Shown piece after piece: positions 31,697-41,599 of a stretch of DNA of 64,000 nucleotides. Both the position numbers and the translations under genes were made by a program. How positions within the stretch are numbered: the first letter of the stretch is position 1; every line of letters begins with the position of its first letter. The stretch is taken from the NCBI GenBank assembly GCA_002633025.1, contig NMRB01001135.1:89443-153442 (forward strand). Direction: 5' to 3'. Source of the DNA: Notospermus geniculatus. Lineage: Eukaryota > Nemertea > Pilidiophora > Heteronemertea > Lineidae. The notes below the pieces were generated by a model that searched no databases, was not told where the DNA came from, and saw nothing but the letters and a program-made list of their open reading frames with translations.

Positions 31697-32120
31697 ATTC
31701 CCTCGTGAGAATTCCCTCAATGGAATCGACTCATTTTATCAATGGCTCTCAGATGGCGCTCGTGTTTCAACCTGACAACTAAGGATATTAACCTGATCAT
31801 CTTTGTAGTGCTATCGCTGGGCACAAAAAACACACAAACAAGACACAGCGTCATTAACCTGATTCGAGCCAAATTCGAGGTACAATTTGGTGGACTTCGA
31901 AAAGCAAACCCCACACATAACCTTGCAAGGATGATCTAATCCTCACCCTAACCCTAACCCCTGGCCGTATCCCTAAACCCTAACCCCTAAAATCCCTTTG
32001 AAAAACCGTTTTGTACATCTAGAGGATTGCATGTATCATTTACCATTTGAAACACGAGCGCCATCTGAGAGCCATTGATAAAATGAGTCGATTCCATCGA
32101 GGGAATTCTCACGAGGGAAT
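31697..32120. repeat. MITE with TIRs of about 80 bp
   Basis: The left arm 31697-31778 and right arm 32040-32120 are inverted copies: ATTCCCTCGTGAGAATTCCC / GGGAATTCTCACGAGGGAAT at the ends, and TCAGATGGCGCTCGTGTTTC / GAAACACGAGCGCCATCTGA inside. The spacer holds telomere-like repeats. Its right end lies 26 bp before the exon-like segment at 32147. Confidence 0.75.
31941..31990. repeat. Short telomere-like CCCTAA repeats
   Basis: CACCCTAACCCTAACCCC and CCCTAAACCCTAACCCC are separated by TGGCCGTAT. About five degenerate CCCTAA units sit in the middle of a MITE spacer. Too short to indicate a telomere. Confidence 0.6.
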
Positions 32121-32146
32121 ATTACGGGAAAACATTGTTTTCCGAG

Positions 32147-32306
32147 AAGTGGGATCGTTTAAGGTGTATTTTTACCTGTCGAACTAATTCTTCCTGTGCT
32201 GCCGTGACCTATCGCCCAGATGGAGAGTCATGCCTCGGCCTTGCAAGTGGACCCGTAGGCCTTCTGTTCGGGAAGGAAGCTACTGGAGTCGTCACTGCCA
32301 TTAAAG
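32147..32306 (+). CDS. Exon-like segment with PAN/Apple-like cysteine pattern
   Basis: An open frame translating to KWDRLRCIFTCRTNSSCAAV, then TYRPDGESCLG and a further 24 codons. It ends at a clean donor (TTAAAG|GTGAGA at 32307). The preceding TTGTTTTCCGAG can serve as acceptor, giving phase 0 in and phase 1 out (160 nt). The C-x3-C-x5-C...C spacing with CAAVTYRPD resembles PAN/Apple domains of secreted or receptor proteins; this is pattern recognition, not a profile match. A MITE right next to the acceptor may hide part of the exon. No neighbouring exon in matching phase was found. Confidence 0.5.
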
Positions 32307-32449
32307 GTGAGAGCCAAGAGTCGTAAAATAAAAAGCAGAATATTAGTGAGTTTGCGTGACTACGATAACGTTCACCGGTCGTAGGCTAAAGCCTGGCGCA
32401 CACGAGAGCTTGCTGCTTACGGAAAAGTTCATTCGTGGCACGTGCCTTA

Positions 32450-32754
32450 AGCCTAGTTCACATTGCAGGCGCGGTGCGATCCGCGCCTGATTGTTTCTAA
32501 TGTTAAGCTGCATTTAGCTGACACGCGGAATGCGGTATAGGGCCGCGGAATCCCCGGCGGAAGCGATTTGTTGTATGCGAAATGCATTGAACTTTCCGCT
32601 TACCGCGTTCCGCAATCCGCATACCGCGTGCAGCTAAATCCAGCTTTAAGCCTATAGCTGTTCACACTTGCAATGCGGTATGACATGTAAGAAGGCTGTA
32701 ATCCTTTGTTCAGATCTCGCCGCGTCGCACCGCGCCTGCAGTGTGAACTAGGCT
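32450..32754. repeat. MITE with AGCCTAGTTCACA ends
   Basis: The ends AGCCTAGTTCACATTGCAGG and CCTGCAGTGTGAACTAGGCT are inverted, and the inner GCGCGGTGCGA/TCGCACCGCGC also pairs. The left flank is TTA; the right flank is TAT, possibly a mutated TTA. A second MITE is nested within it. Confidence 0.65.
32506..32645. repeat. Nested MITE with TTA duplication
   Basis: The ends AGCTGCATTTAGCTGACACG and CGTGCAGCTAAATCCAGCT are flanked by TTA at 32503-32505 and 32646-32648. The inner arms pair (GCGGAATGCGGTAT against ATACCGC... with GATTGCGGAACGC-type sequence). Inserted in the 32450-32754 element. Confidence 0.65.
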
Positions 32755-33416
32755 TATAAGGAGGACGCTCCCGTGTGCGGTGCGATTTACGGCAGATTTT
32801 CGTCATTCGAGGGGCTACGGCCAATATCTGTCCTGTTTGATATTTTTCGCCAAGCCTGCATGAAGCTTACCATGTGTGCTGGACGAAAGCTTCCTGCTTA
32901 AGGTCATTCGCGTAGTCCTCATGCGCACGACCAACTACGCATCACATTGACTGATACCTGGACTACATAAATGATATATAGGTCACTGGGTCAGAGGTCA
33001 AAGTCGAGAAAGGCCAAGGTCAAAGCAAAATTCGACATGTTCCCATGCAGACTATCGACATGTTGCAAAGATGTCAAAACTGCAAAAATCCACCTGTTAT
33101 TCAAGAAATCGCATTTTCGGCCCTTGGCGGCCGGACTAAATAAAAAATGGCCAGGTTAGCCTACGACAGGTGTAACGTTTTTCAGTGTGGCCGTTTTTCT
33201 GTGTGACTTTTATTGTTCGGAACACACTGGGAAACGGATTCGCTGTTTCTCTGTGTGTCGCTCATTGTCAAGTCGCGGCTTATTTTGTCAATCTATTGAT
33301 ATGTCACACTGGTACACGGGCCACACTGAAAAACGTTACAACGGTAAACGTTGCCGTGGTCACGCAAACTCACTAATATCCTGCTTTCAGGGCATGAAAT
33401 AATAACAGGTTCCTAA

Positions 33417-33564
33417 AGCGGGTGATCCACTGTCGCGATGTTGGCTTGAGACGGGGTTGCGATCCCTTGCGATCACCTTATAAGGATTTCCGATGCCATA
33501 TGAGGTGATCGCAAGGGATCGCAACCCCCTCTCAAGCCAAAATCGCGACAGTTGATTCGCCGCT
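33417..33564. repeat. MITE with TAA duplication
   Basis: The ends AGCGGGTGATCCACTGTCGC and GCGACAGTTGATTCGCCGCT are flanked by TAA (33414-33416 and 33565-33567). The inner arms match over about 40 bp (GGTTGCGATCCCTTGCGATC and its inverse). PIF/Harbinger-like. Confidence 0.75.
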
Positions 33565-33567
33565 TAA

Positions 33568-33660
33568 GGTGAAAAATATAGCTCCGTACCAGAATCGAAC
33601 CTACCGCAGACCCTCGCACAAGGCATCAATCGCCAGCAGTCGCTTATCCTTACAGAGCAC
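33568..33660 (-). repeat. SINE-2 tRNA-head fragment
   Basis: The plus strand reads CCAGAATCGAACCTACCGCA, then GCATCAATCGCCAGCA: the complement of the SINE-2 tRNA-like head (B box GGTTCGATTCT). Only the head remains. Confidence 0.5.
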
Positions 33661-33879
33661 GAATGGGTTACAGCGTTCACTGCAAAGTCTGGGATTGGTT
33701 CCAAGGTATACCTCTGTGGAACAGCAGCTCTTTCAACACGGAATACGACAAGGCGTGCAAATGGCGTGGAAAATGGGCCAATGCACGGATTAAAAAGGTT
33801 AGTAATCAAGTCGAAGAAAAGTTCAGTGTTCGTCTGCCAGCAAGAGAAAACACAATGAAGCAGCAACGACGATAAAACA

Positions 33880-34075
33880 ACGAAAACGACCACGACGACA
33901 ACAACATTGACAACGGCGACGAAACAACGAAAACGATGACGACAACAATGACGATGGCGACGAAACAACGAAGACGATGACGACAACAATGACGATGGCG
34001 ACGAAACAACGAAGACGATGACGACAACAATGACAATGGCGACCAAACAACGAAGACGATGACGACAACAGCGAC
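33880..34075. repeat. 41-bp minisatellite
   Basis: About five tandem units with a 41-bp period (starts near 33921, 33962, 34003 and 34044). Each unit contains GAAACAACGAAGACGATGAC and ACAATGACGATGGCGAC. The period is not a multiple of three, so the Ser/Val/Leu-rich frames read through it are artefacts. Confidence 0.85.
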
Positions 34076-34254
34076 GATGACGACGATGGTGGCGACGGCA
34101 GATTACTAACAATAACAAAAAGAACCAAATCGTACCAAAGCCGTCGTACCCTGCCAATTTGTGTTCAAATCATTTCAGTGTTGATTGAATCCTTGCTTCC
34201 GACAAATTCAACCAACCTCTGCCATTTCTAAAGTTCCTGCGGTTGGAATCAACT

Positions 34255-34481
34255 ACTCTAAATTCCCACTTACCTGTCCCATTCCTGAACTAGGAAAAAA
34301 ACTAAATCCTGAGTTGAAGATAACGGGGTGGGGGTATGGTCAGAAACAGAAATGTCCTGTCCACTTACTTGTCCCACTCCCGAGCCTGGCAAAGAATGAC
34401 AGCGGTGTGATACCTTCCAACTTAGGATTTGGTCATTTTTACTGAGTTCAGGAATGGGACAGGTAAGTGGGAATTTAGAGT
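34255..34481. repeat. MITE with 36-bp termini
   Basis: 34255-34290 and 34446-34481 are inverted copies running from ACTCTAAATTCCCACTTACC to CCCATTCCTGAAC. The interior holds degenerate copies of the same words. The 186-codon frame beginning at 34454 starts in the right arm and is not supported as a gene. Confidence 0.75.
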
Positions 34482-35339
34482 ACCTGGCAATGCGATTAAC
34501 GTATCTAACACTCTCCGAGAAATCTATCGGACTTTTCAGTGGTTCCAATTTTCCGGAAATGACGTCATCGTTCATGCCCCATTTTAGCCTGGTTCCACTG
34601 GCCTCGACAGATGGCGTTGGGGTGGGAGAGTATGAGGCCAGGTACGCGGTAATCAAAAGCCCGGAATTCCGGACTTTTCTGACGTCACCAACAGGCGACG
34701 AGTCACGTGGTTTCAAGACAAGATGGCGGCGTTGTCGAAGCGCATTCGATGAGAAAATGTTGGATTTTTCTTTTATTTCTAAGTATTATCACTGTCTGAC
34801 ATACCTTGACAACTGTTCCTCTATTATGGAATTAAGGGGTGTGCATATAATCACAGTTTTGTCAGGATTGCATGGACACAATGACATGACGAGAGGCATC
34901 AACTCAAATAATTTTGACGTTTACCATGTATCCAGAGTGGGAAGCACGGCCATAGTGTCACTTTCCAAAGCATATCGAAGGCATTTTCCCTGGAGTGGCT
35001 TCAGCCCAATGTAACAACAACCACCATGACCACGTCTTCTCTTAATTTCTGCCATCCCGGCCTAATAGAAATCAAAGAAAATCCTGACAAACAACTAGAC
35101 TACTGTCACATTTAACTGTTCGTAAAAGGGACGAAAACTAGCAATATTTGGTAGATAAAGTAATTTTGGGAAGTAAAATTTTTACGTTCAAAGCAGCGGC
35201 CTAGGGGACAGAAATTGCCGTAAAAACCAAGGTGGAAGCCAATTCTGGCAGGGTAATTAAGATACTCGCGAAGGATTCTGGGATACACACGCATGCGTTT
35301 TGGGAAATGCGGAGCGTGTTCGACCCTGCTTGGAGGATG
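34482..35339. other. Intergenic, no supported gene
   Basis: GTTTCAAGACAAGATGGCGGC near 34718 looks like a CpG-type start context (AAGATGGCGGC also occurs at 37850 and 38038), but no splice donor follows convincingly. The rest is AT-rich. Confidence 0.3.
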
Positions 35340-35652
35340 GGCTTGACCCAGAGTGCTCAAACATGATATGTACCTCCCTCTAGATGACCTTCATGTGCAC
35401 ATCAAATTTCGGCCTGATTTGACTTATGGCCGCCAGGTGGCATAACCCGAAAATCATCAAAGTGCTATAACTCAGGAATGACTTGACCTAGACTGCTCAA
35501 GTTCGATACGTGGCTCCCTCTAGACAACCTATACGTGCACGTAAAGTTTCTGACCGATCGGACATCAAATGTGGCCACCAGGTGGCGTAACCGAAAATCA
35601 TTAAAGTGCTATAACTCAGTAACGTTAACCAAGAGCGCTCAGGTATGCTATG

Positions 35653-37019
35653 CACAGAAAGAAAAAACGATTTCATCTCGAGATAAAATGAACTCTTGTC
35701 CCTAAAATGAGTTTCTTTTGCAACTCGAATAGACATAACTGGGTCTCCACTTGAGATGACATTGTCTCCAACTGGCTAAAATGATTCTCAGCTGTTTACA
35801 CCGGATTGTCTGTTGTCTCGAATCTAATAAGCAAGTGATGTCTCCATATATAAAAAAACGTTTCACACCCAGTGGGTTTCGAACCCAGGCCCCGTATGCA
35901 CAAAAAATCCTTATATTAAGTGTAAGATTATCCTTAACCTCGTAAAATAATTCTTGGCTAAGGAAATCATTCAAGTGGTATGCACGAAGCACCTTACGAA
36001 TTTCCTGAGCTGAGAATTTGCTTAAGTAATAGGAATTTCCTCAATTCAGTAGGATTTCTCTTAGGCCTAGAGCTAAATTTAGCCCGTGCGTTAGCCAATA
36101 GAATTCGCTCTTACAATAGCTCACACTGGGAATGCCTAGGGAATCCCTGCTTCAAGAGCACATGGTTGCACACGTTAAGGATTTTCATAAGTAATCGGAA
36201 TTTTCTCAACTCAGTAGGATTTCTCTTAGTAAGGCAGGAACTACGTGGCTTCTGTCAATCTATCTGCAGCAAGAAGATTGATATTAAATGAAGAGTATTC
36301 CCGTTCCATCAAAGTGAAATCCCCTCACCCAAGCCAAAATCAAAAGGATTTTCACTGTCCCGAATTATCATTGGTACCCGTACCACCCTCTCACTTCATT
36401 ATCTTCAGTGTAACCAACAATAATAAGAGCTATGAAGAAATGATGCTGTTCTACATCTTTGAATAGGTCAAAGAGACACAATTTCTGTATTTTTTGCTGG
36501 AAATAGGGACAACATTTTCACTTATGAATCTTGATGAGGTACCTTAAAGTTAAGGAGATTTTTAAGAAAATTCTCATCTTAAGATGCTTTGTGCATACCA
36601 CTCAGGTTAAGGATGATTACTTAAGGAAATTCTTTGGGAAATTCTCAAAAAATCACACTTAAGATGTTTTGTGCATATCGCGCCTGGACCCTCTGATCGC
36701 AAGTCGGACACCAGAACCACCACACCACCGAGCTCCTCATATGAGCAGATTTTGGTTCCCCTCGGTTTGTTTCCAATTTTCTCCAGCTGATGCCCTGTCC
36801 CATCGACTGGAGAACTGAGAAAACTCAAAATGAGTAGACTTTGTCTCCACTTCAGAATGAGACTCCAGTTGCAGTTATCTCCAGTCGATGCAAGAGGGCT
36901 CCAGCCTTAGAAAACTGGTACTCATTCTGTGTTCGAGTACCCAAGAAACTCGTTTTAGGGACAAAATAGTAGGCTGGAGACTCATTTTATCTCGAGATGA
37001 GATCGATTTTTTTCTGTGT
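35653..37019. mobile_element. TIR element inserted in the satellite
   Basis: The left end (CACAGAAAGAAAAAACGATT, then TCATCTCGAGATAAAATGA) and right end (TCATTTTATCTCGAGATGAG, then TCGATTTTTTTCTGTG) are inverted. The interior holds TTTTAGGGACAAAAT-type repeats and a nested CCGTATGCA element. No transposase ORF. Confidence 0.6.
35888..36685. repeat. Nested CCGTATGCA-family element
   Basis: The left end (GGCCCCGTATGCACAAAAAA) pairs with the right end (AAGATGTTTTGTGCATATCG). Two internal copies of the terminus (GGTATGCACGAAGCACCTTA at 35977; AAGATGCTTTGTGCATACCA at 36580) suggest a smaller element inside a larger one. Confidence 0.6.
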
Positions 37020-37180
37020 GTGACTCCCCCCTAGATGACCTTTATGCGCTTGTGAAGTTTTGTTCCGACCGGACATCAAATATGGCCGCCAGATGGCATA
37101 ACCCCAAAATCATCAAAGTCCTGTATCTCGGGAATGACTTGACCCAGACTGCTCATAACTGATATGTATCTTCATCTAGA

Positions 37181-37310
37181 GTTTCGGATTGTAAAGTTCC
37201 AGCCTGAAGAAGACCCCGGTTGGGGTCGAAAATTCGCAAACACTCTGGAAATTGCCTTTTTATTTATCATATATTGTGTGTCAATTTTTGTGATTTTCTT
37301 CTCTTTGGTT
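37181..37310 (+). mobile_element. Penelope-like tail fragment with ribozyme-like motif
   Basis: TCTAGAGTTTCGGATTGTAA through TTGTGTGTCAATTTTTGTG matches the distal tail of the large Penelope-like copy (59908-60020). Only the terminal 130 bp are present, at the end of the satellite. Confidence 0.65.
37197..37250 (+). ncRNA. Hammerhead-ribozyme-like motif (Penelope-like tail)
   Basis: Stem I TTCCAG/CTGGAA pairs perfectly. The core CTGAAGA is followed by stem II GACCCC-GGTT-GGGGTC, then GAA. Stem III is poorly paired in this copy. Compared with a canonical hammerhead (CUGANGA...GAAA...UH), there is one extra A before stem II and one extra C before CTGA. Activity is not claimed. Confidence 0.4.
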
Positions 37311-38068
37311 CATCTTTCACAACACTAATATGTCCAACCAGGTGAGCACATGGTCCATGGACCATTACATTTCATTTCTTCATGCGCTGATTCTCCTTGG
37401 TATTGGGTGATACCTAGTACACCATTTATCGCATTATCTTTTTTTGTTCTTTCTTGCAGCTGAAACCCACTGTGTTCAAACTATTGCTTTCGTCACAACT
37501 TTCAGCACAATTGACACTAGATGGCGTTATCTTCTATAACACCACTAGTTCAGGTGGTAGGTTTCCATCTTGAAAGTAGTGCAGATTACTACATTTTGGT
37601 AAAGGTTTTTAACAATCGGGAAGCGGCCAAGCCGTGCCACCACCAACCCAGAGGAATCTCCGCTAGAGGTATCGTTCCCATAATAAAGATGTTGAAAATG
37701 GGTTCAAGGCGAATATTTTACGACTAAAAGGATTTTGTGTTGATAACAAGTGATATTAAAAATGAAATAAATACTAATTATAAAGAAATGCCTGGTTTTC
37801 TGGTAGGAAGCATCTTGAACATGAAAATAGTTCCGAGAAGGGAAGGACAAGATGGCGGCGCCGATATGGATGAAACACGAAAGCAGAAGTTAGAAATGTA
37901 GATCTCTTGGTCCAGATTTTACATTTGGATGAACTGCAGGTGGAATTCCGTCGTCGTATTCCTCCTAGTATGCATACACCAGATCAGGTTGTGATTAGGC
38001 CGACCTAACAAATTCTACGTGCGCGGCGGCAAAATCCAAGATGGCGGCATTCCACCTACGGTAGTCTC

Positions 38069-38395
38069 AGTGTTCTAGCCAGGCCAGTTTTACAGGGCGG
38101 TACCACCCTGTTCAAAATTCAGAGGTCATTTTACCACCCTGTTTAAAAATGTAACCTGCAGTGCATTTTCTATTACACCACCCTTTTTGAATTTCACTCC
38201 CGCCCTGTTTGAAAATCCAGGGGCCGTATGCATAAAACATCTTAAGTGTAAAATTTCCCTTAAACTATTGTTCCAAACAAAAGATAAGGGAAATTTTACA
38301 CTTAAGATGTTTTATGCATACCACCCCAGGGCCTTAAAATCGTAGGAAAATGCAGTCATCCCGCCCTGTTTGGAAAAATTTCTGGCTAGAACACT
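38069..38395. repeat. MITE with AGTGTTCTAGCCA ends
   Basis: A perfect 13-bp inverted terminus (38069-38081 and 38383-38395), with inner paired sequence TACAGGGCGG/CCGCCCTGT. It contains the nested hairpin at 38219-38328 and ends 24 bp before the exon at 38420. Confidence 0.65.
38219..38328. repeat. MITE, CCGTATGCATAAAACATC family
   Basis: A near-perfect hairpin of about 110 bp: CCGTATGCATAAAACATCTT then AAGTGTAAAATTTCCCTTA pairs with its exact inverse. Nested in 38069-38395. Confidence 0.8.
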
Positions 38396-38419
38396 TGAGT
38401 GTCAAGTGTGAACTTTCAG

Positions 38420-38592
38420 GTCAAAGTTTCCTTGTACCAGTCTGAGGCAGAGAACGCCAGTGTCATCTTCGATGGTCTCAACACTGATAAGATGAATTGG
38501 TTTGCTGCTGGTAAGCTGGTGTCGTCGACCTGGACCGACCTGAAAAACAAGTCACAGAATTTCTTCAAGATTGCGGGACTAATGGGCGGGAG
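38420..38592 (+). CDS. Exon of an unidentified, probably extracellular protein
   Basis: Acceptor TGTGAACTTTCAG|GTC and donor GGGAG|GTAAGT bound a 173-nt open segment. Its translation begins VKVSLYQSEAENASVIFDGL, continues NTDKMNWFAAGKLVSSTWTD and ends LKNKSQNFFKIAGLMGG. Aromatic and Gly/Asn-rich spacing (MNWFAAGKL, SSTWTDLKN, FFKIAG) looks like a beta-rich extracellular domain; I believe similar exons occur in secreted proteins of marine invertebrates, but cannot name the family. Phase 0 in, phase 2 out. The PAN-like exon at 32147-32306 ends in phase 1, so they are not directly adjacent exons. No follow-on exon was found. Confidence 0.6.
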
Positions 38593-39208
38593 GTAAGTCA
38601 TCGTCTGCGAGCTGTTGAGTCCTTGACGTAAACAACAAAATAGCCTTTTCTTTAGCTCTCAGTGCTGCATTTTCCTACATAATAGACCTATTCAAGTGTT
38701 TCTGTAGCTGCGCTCCATTACAGCTTTTATACCCAGTCTTATTAGTACCGGTGTCTATCCGTGTTTAAATAAGACCGGATATTTCACAGCTTGCGCTTCC
38801 ATTACAGGATTTCAGGTCAGTAGGTTTGGCTACAGATGGCGATATACGTGGAGTGAACCGCGTATTGTTCTGGTAATTTTGAGCATGCGCAATGTCGCAA
38901 CCGGTTTTGAGCGACACCTATAGCCCAACATAATACATGTAAGTTTGCGTTACTGCAGTAGGAGAAGGTTCTGAAAAAAGTTTTGTGGTTTTTCTCGCTT
39001 ATGTCCAGCCCTGATCCACTCGAGAAAAGATTCTTCATCAACTCCTTGTCCACGAGTTGTGAGAAAGACTATGGTTGGCGGTCGGTTGCAGATAAGAAAA
39101 CCAGAAACCGATTCCTGTTACTTTGTTCTCTGATAAATCAACAGTGATCAACTACGATGTCGGTAAGTGATGTTGGGCCTGTACGGCGCATAGTGTAAAG
39201 GCGCCTCT

Positions 39209-39411
39209 CCACGCGAGATCTTTGAGAAGGTCGTTTTGAGGGTATATTCAATCATTTCATGATAAACAATTTATTTTATTCTTACCAATCCGGGTTCATG
39301 CCGGATCATGGTACCGAAAGGCAGCTAATCAGTATGTGTCATATGATTCAGGACTGTCTGGATAAAGGTTCAGCTGCAAGGGGGATTTTTCTTGACATGA
39401 CACCAAGTTTC
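39209..39411 (+). pseudogene. LINE reverse transcriptase fragment
   Basis: Translation with one slip gives EIFEKVVFEGIFNHFMINN, then LFYSYQSGFMPDHGTERQLI, then MIQDCLDKG and GIFLDMT. The QSGFxPxHxTExQLI and (I/V)FLDMTxAF segments mark domains 1-3 of non-LTR (CR1/L2/RTE-like) RTs. The fragment stops at LDMT, where it joins the satellite-like CACCAAGTTTCGGTCCGATT sequence, so it is truncated at both ends. Confidence 0.65.
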
Positions 39412-39600
39412 GGTCCGATTCGATTCTTGGCTTGGCAACCAGGTGGCCAACCGACAAGACAAAAAGTGCAATAACTCTTGAACTAATGACTGGATCGCCT
39501 CCAAATTTTTATCATGGGTACATGTAATGAGGATACCTGACATATGTAACGGGTTTTTTATTTGACCTACTACTCAAGGTCACACAGGTCGAAGTTCGAA
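39412..39600 (+). repeat. Satellite-related repeat, distant copy
   Basis: ACCAAGTTTCGGTCCGATTC, CTTGGCAACCAGGTGGCC and TTTGACCTACTACTCAAGGTC recur around 40890-41110 and loosely in the 35340 satellite. Copies are diverged; no frame. Confidence 0.45.
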
Positions 39601-40812
39601 AGGGGCTGGAGGAAGAAAGCTCCCATGTCCAAAGTGTGCATATTTCAGAAAGTATTGCTCCGATTTGGATAAAATTCGCAGTGGTGATACTTGATAGCAA
39701 AAGATTAACAGTCACCATGCAGAGAGAACAAAAAACCTAATTATCTAAAACAATGATTTTTTGAACCTCAACAAAAATAAAGAAATAACTCGTTTTTTTT
39801 GCTCAGAATAGGTATAGGTATTCAGTCATTGTTTCTCATTAACTTTCCAGTTGAAATCTTCACTTATTTTCACACAATAGGAGCTGTCAGCGAGTTGACC
39901 ACTAGGTGTCACTAGGGCCCAATTCAATGCATCTAGCGGACCCAGTCATTATCGATCGAGCAGCGATCATAATAGATTTCCTGTACATTTGGTCCGCTAA
40001 GACTGTGCTGCCATCTGTTAGCAATAAGCGCGGCTGACTGCTCCTATTACGATAAAACAATGATGTTTACTTCAACTTCTAATGGGTGTGCTCAATAGCA
40101 GGAATGACAACAACAAACCACTTCGCACCATGCAGACCTACCACAATGCCATGGTTGGCTGATCTGCTGATTGCAAGTTCAGGTCAAGATTGTATTATTA
40201 GTGCTGTGGATCAAGGTGATGATGCAATACATTCACTAATGTCAAGCAAGATAGGCCTTTGACATTATACGGTCCGTAGTGTAAGCGTACAGTGTTTTTG
40301 GTTCTATAAAGCATAATGCAACATGTTCAATTGTGGTCACACTGCAGATAACACTCGTAATTATGTTCATTGCAAGGTAATAGGCCCCATGAATAGGCCT
40401 AATCATATTGCAACACACCATTGGGGCGAATGTCATATTGTTAGGCGATCTGGCTCTTACCTAGAGTGAGTGCACCCAACCTTAGTTGTCCAGTCTAATT
40501 GTCAAGTAATTATCTCATTTTTCGTGAATGTGGTGGGCATTATTCTTGATAGAATAGGCATAATCAGTTACCATTGGTCTAGGCCTGCTGTTATGACCAT
40601 TTTTAGCAGTTTCAACAGTGTACAATAGGATTTATTGTCAAGTATCAAAATGCATTGTCTTAGCTGCTGTTACATAACATTACTTCTTCTCTTCATAGTG
40701 ACTGTTAATCTTTCAGATTCAAGTATCACCACTGCGAATTTCATTTAAATCGGGCCAATACTTTCTGAAATATGCACACTTTGGACATGGGAGCTTTCTT
40801 CCTCCAGCCCCT
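39601..40812. repeat. Element with TIRs of about 118 bp
   Basis: 39601-39716 and 40698-40812 are inverted copies: AGGGGCTGGAGGAAGAAAGC / GCTTTCTTCCTCCAGCCCCT at the ends, and GATTAACAGTCAC / GTGACTGTTAATC at the inner limits. The interior (about 980 bp) has no transposase-like frame. Confidence 0.65.
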
Positions 40813-41271
40813 TTTGCCATTTTGGTGGTGTATGTTTCCTAACTACTGGGGCTAACTTGGTAGACGTATACCCCTATGTCAGGTAAGCTATGACATCAAG
40901 TTTCGGTCCGATTCGGTTCTTTGCTTGGGCACTAGGTGGCCAAAGCGTAAACTCAAAGTCCAATAATTTCTAAATTAACGACTGGATCATGTCCAAATTT
41001 TCATCATCGTGTATGTGATATGTAGCACTAGCAGGTTTTTGATTTGACCTACTTTTCAATTCAAGGTCACAGAGGTCAAAGTTCAAAATTTTGCCATTTG
41101 GTGCCACGTTTCATGGCCGTTTAACCTAGTATCTTCTAATATGGTGTGATCATATGTATTTTACATGTAGGTACCCTCTATGTGTGCAGCAAATTTTCAT
41201 CCAATTGTACCGCAAATATATGGTTACCAGACTGCCATTTGGAAAATGGGCTGGCTTATATGTCATAAATT
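40813..41271. repeat. Satellite-related and unassigned sequence
   Basis: 40890-41110 is a second distant copy of the 39412-39600 repeat (CAAGTTTCGGTCCGATTCGG, TTTGACCTACTTTTCAA). The remainder shows nothing I can support. Confidence 0.35.
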
Positions 41272-41595
41272 ACTCAATATGAAATAGCATCGGGTTTCTG
41301 AGGTGAAAGACATTGCTTCCTACCAGAATCGAACCCACGGATCCTCGCATGAGGCATCAATCGCCAGCACTAAGGGGCAGCATGCCTTTTAACCACTAGG
41401 CCAAATCCCCATCTTCAAAAAAGATGGTTCAACGAGGCGTCCATCAGTACCCTGCGAGTAGTCCAAACAATCTCCGAACCCGAACAGTTTTATGCGATGG
41501 GTCACATATAAAGGAGATACAAGTAAAGAATATGAAGTAGCATAGGGTTTCTAAGGTGAAATACTTGCTTCCTACCAGAATCGAACCCACATAAA
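41272..41595 (-). repeat. SINE-2 dimer remnant
   Basis: CTTCCTACCAGAATCGAACC occurs twice (41309 and 41567), about 258 bp apart, bracketing the family body (GATGGTTCAACGAGGCGTCC, AGTCCAAACAATCTCCGAAC). On the minus strand this is a tRNA-like head (A box TGGCCTAGTGG, B box GGTTCGATTCT), its body, and part of a second unit. The plus-strand relative is at 12158-12425. Confidence 0.6.
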
Positions 41596-41599
41596 TTAC

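Larger units (their letters stand above)
35340..37185 (+). repeat. Tandem satellite of about 141 bp, split by an insertion
   Basis: Units begin near 35340, 35480 and 35621 and resume at 37021-37185. Each carries GACTTGACCTAGACTGCTCA, CTCCCTCTAGATGACC, CCGATCGGACATCAAAT, GGCCGCCAGGTGGC and AAAATCATCAAAGTGCTATA. A TIR element (35653-37019) sits in the third unit. Looser relatives occur at 39400-39590 and 40890-41110. Confidence 0.7.

Noticed and set aside
31941-31990. Interstitial telomere or chromosome end
   Set aside because: Only about five degenerate CCCTAA units, embedded in a MITE spacer.
33564-34157. 197-codon Ser/Val/Leu-rich minus-strand frame and its shifted siblings
   Set aside because: It reads through the 41-bp minisatellite. 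The unit is not a multiple of three and no domain or splice context supports it.
34454-35014. 186-codon plus-strand frame
   Set aside because: It starts inside the right arm of a MITE and shows no family resemblance.
39150-39170. Small first exon (ATGTCG|GTAAGT) near 39158
   Set aside because: Two codons and a donor are not enough evidence, and no downstream exon fits.
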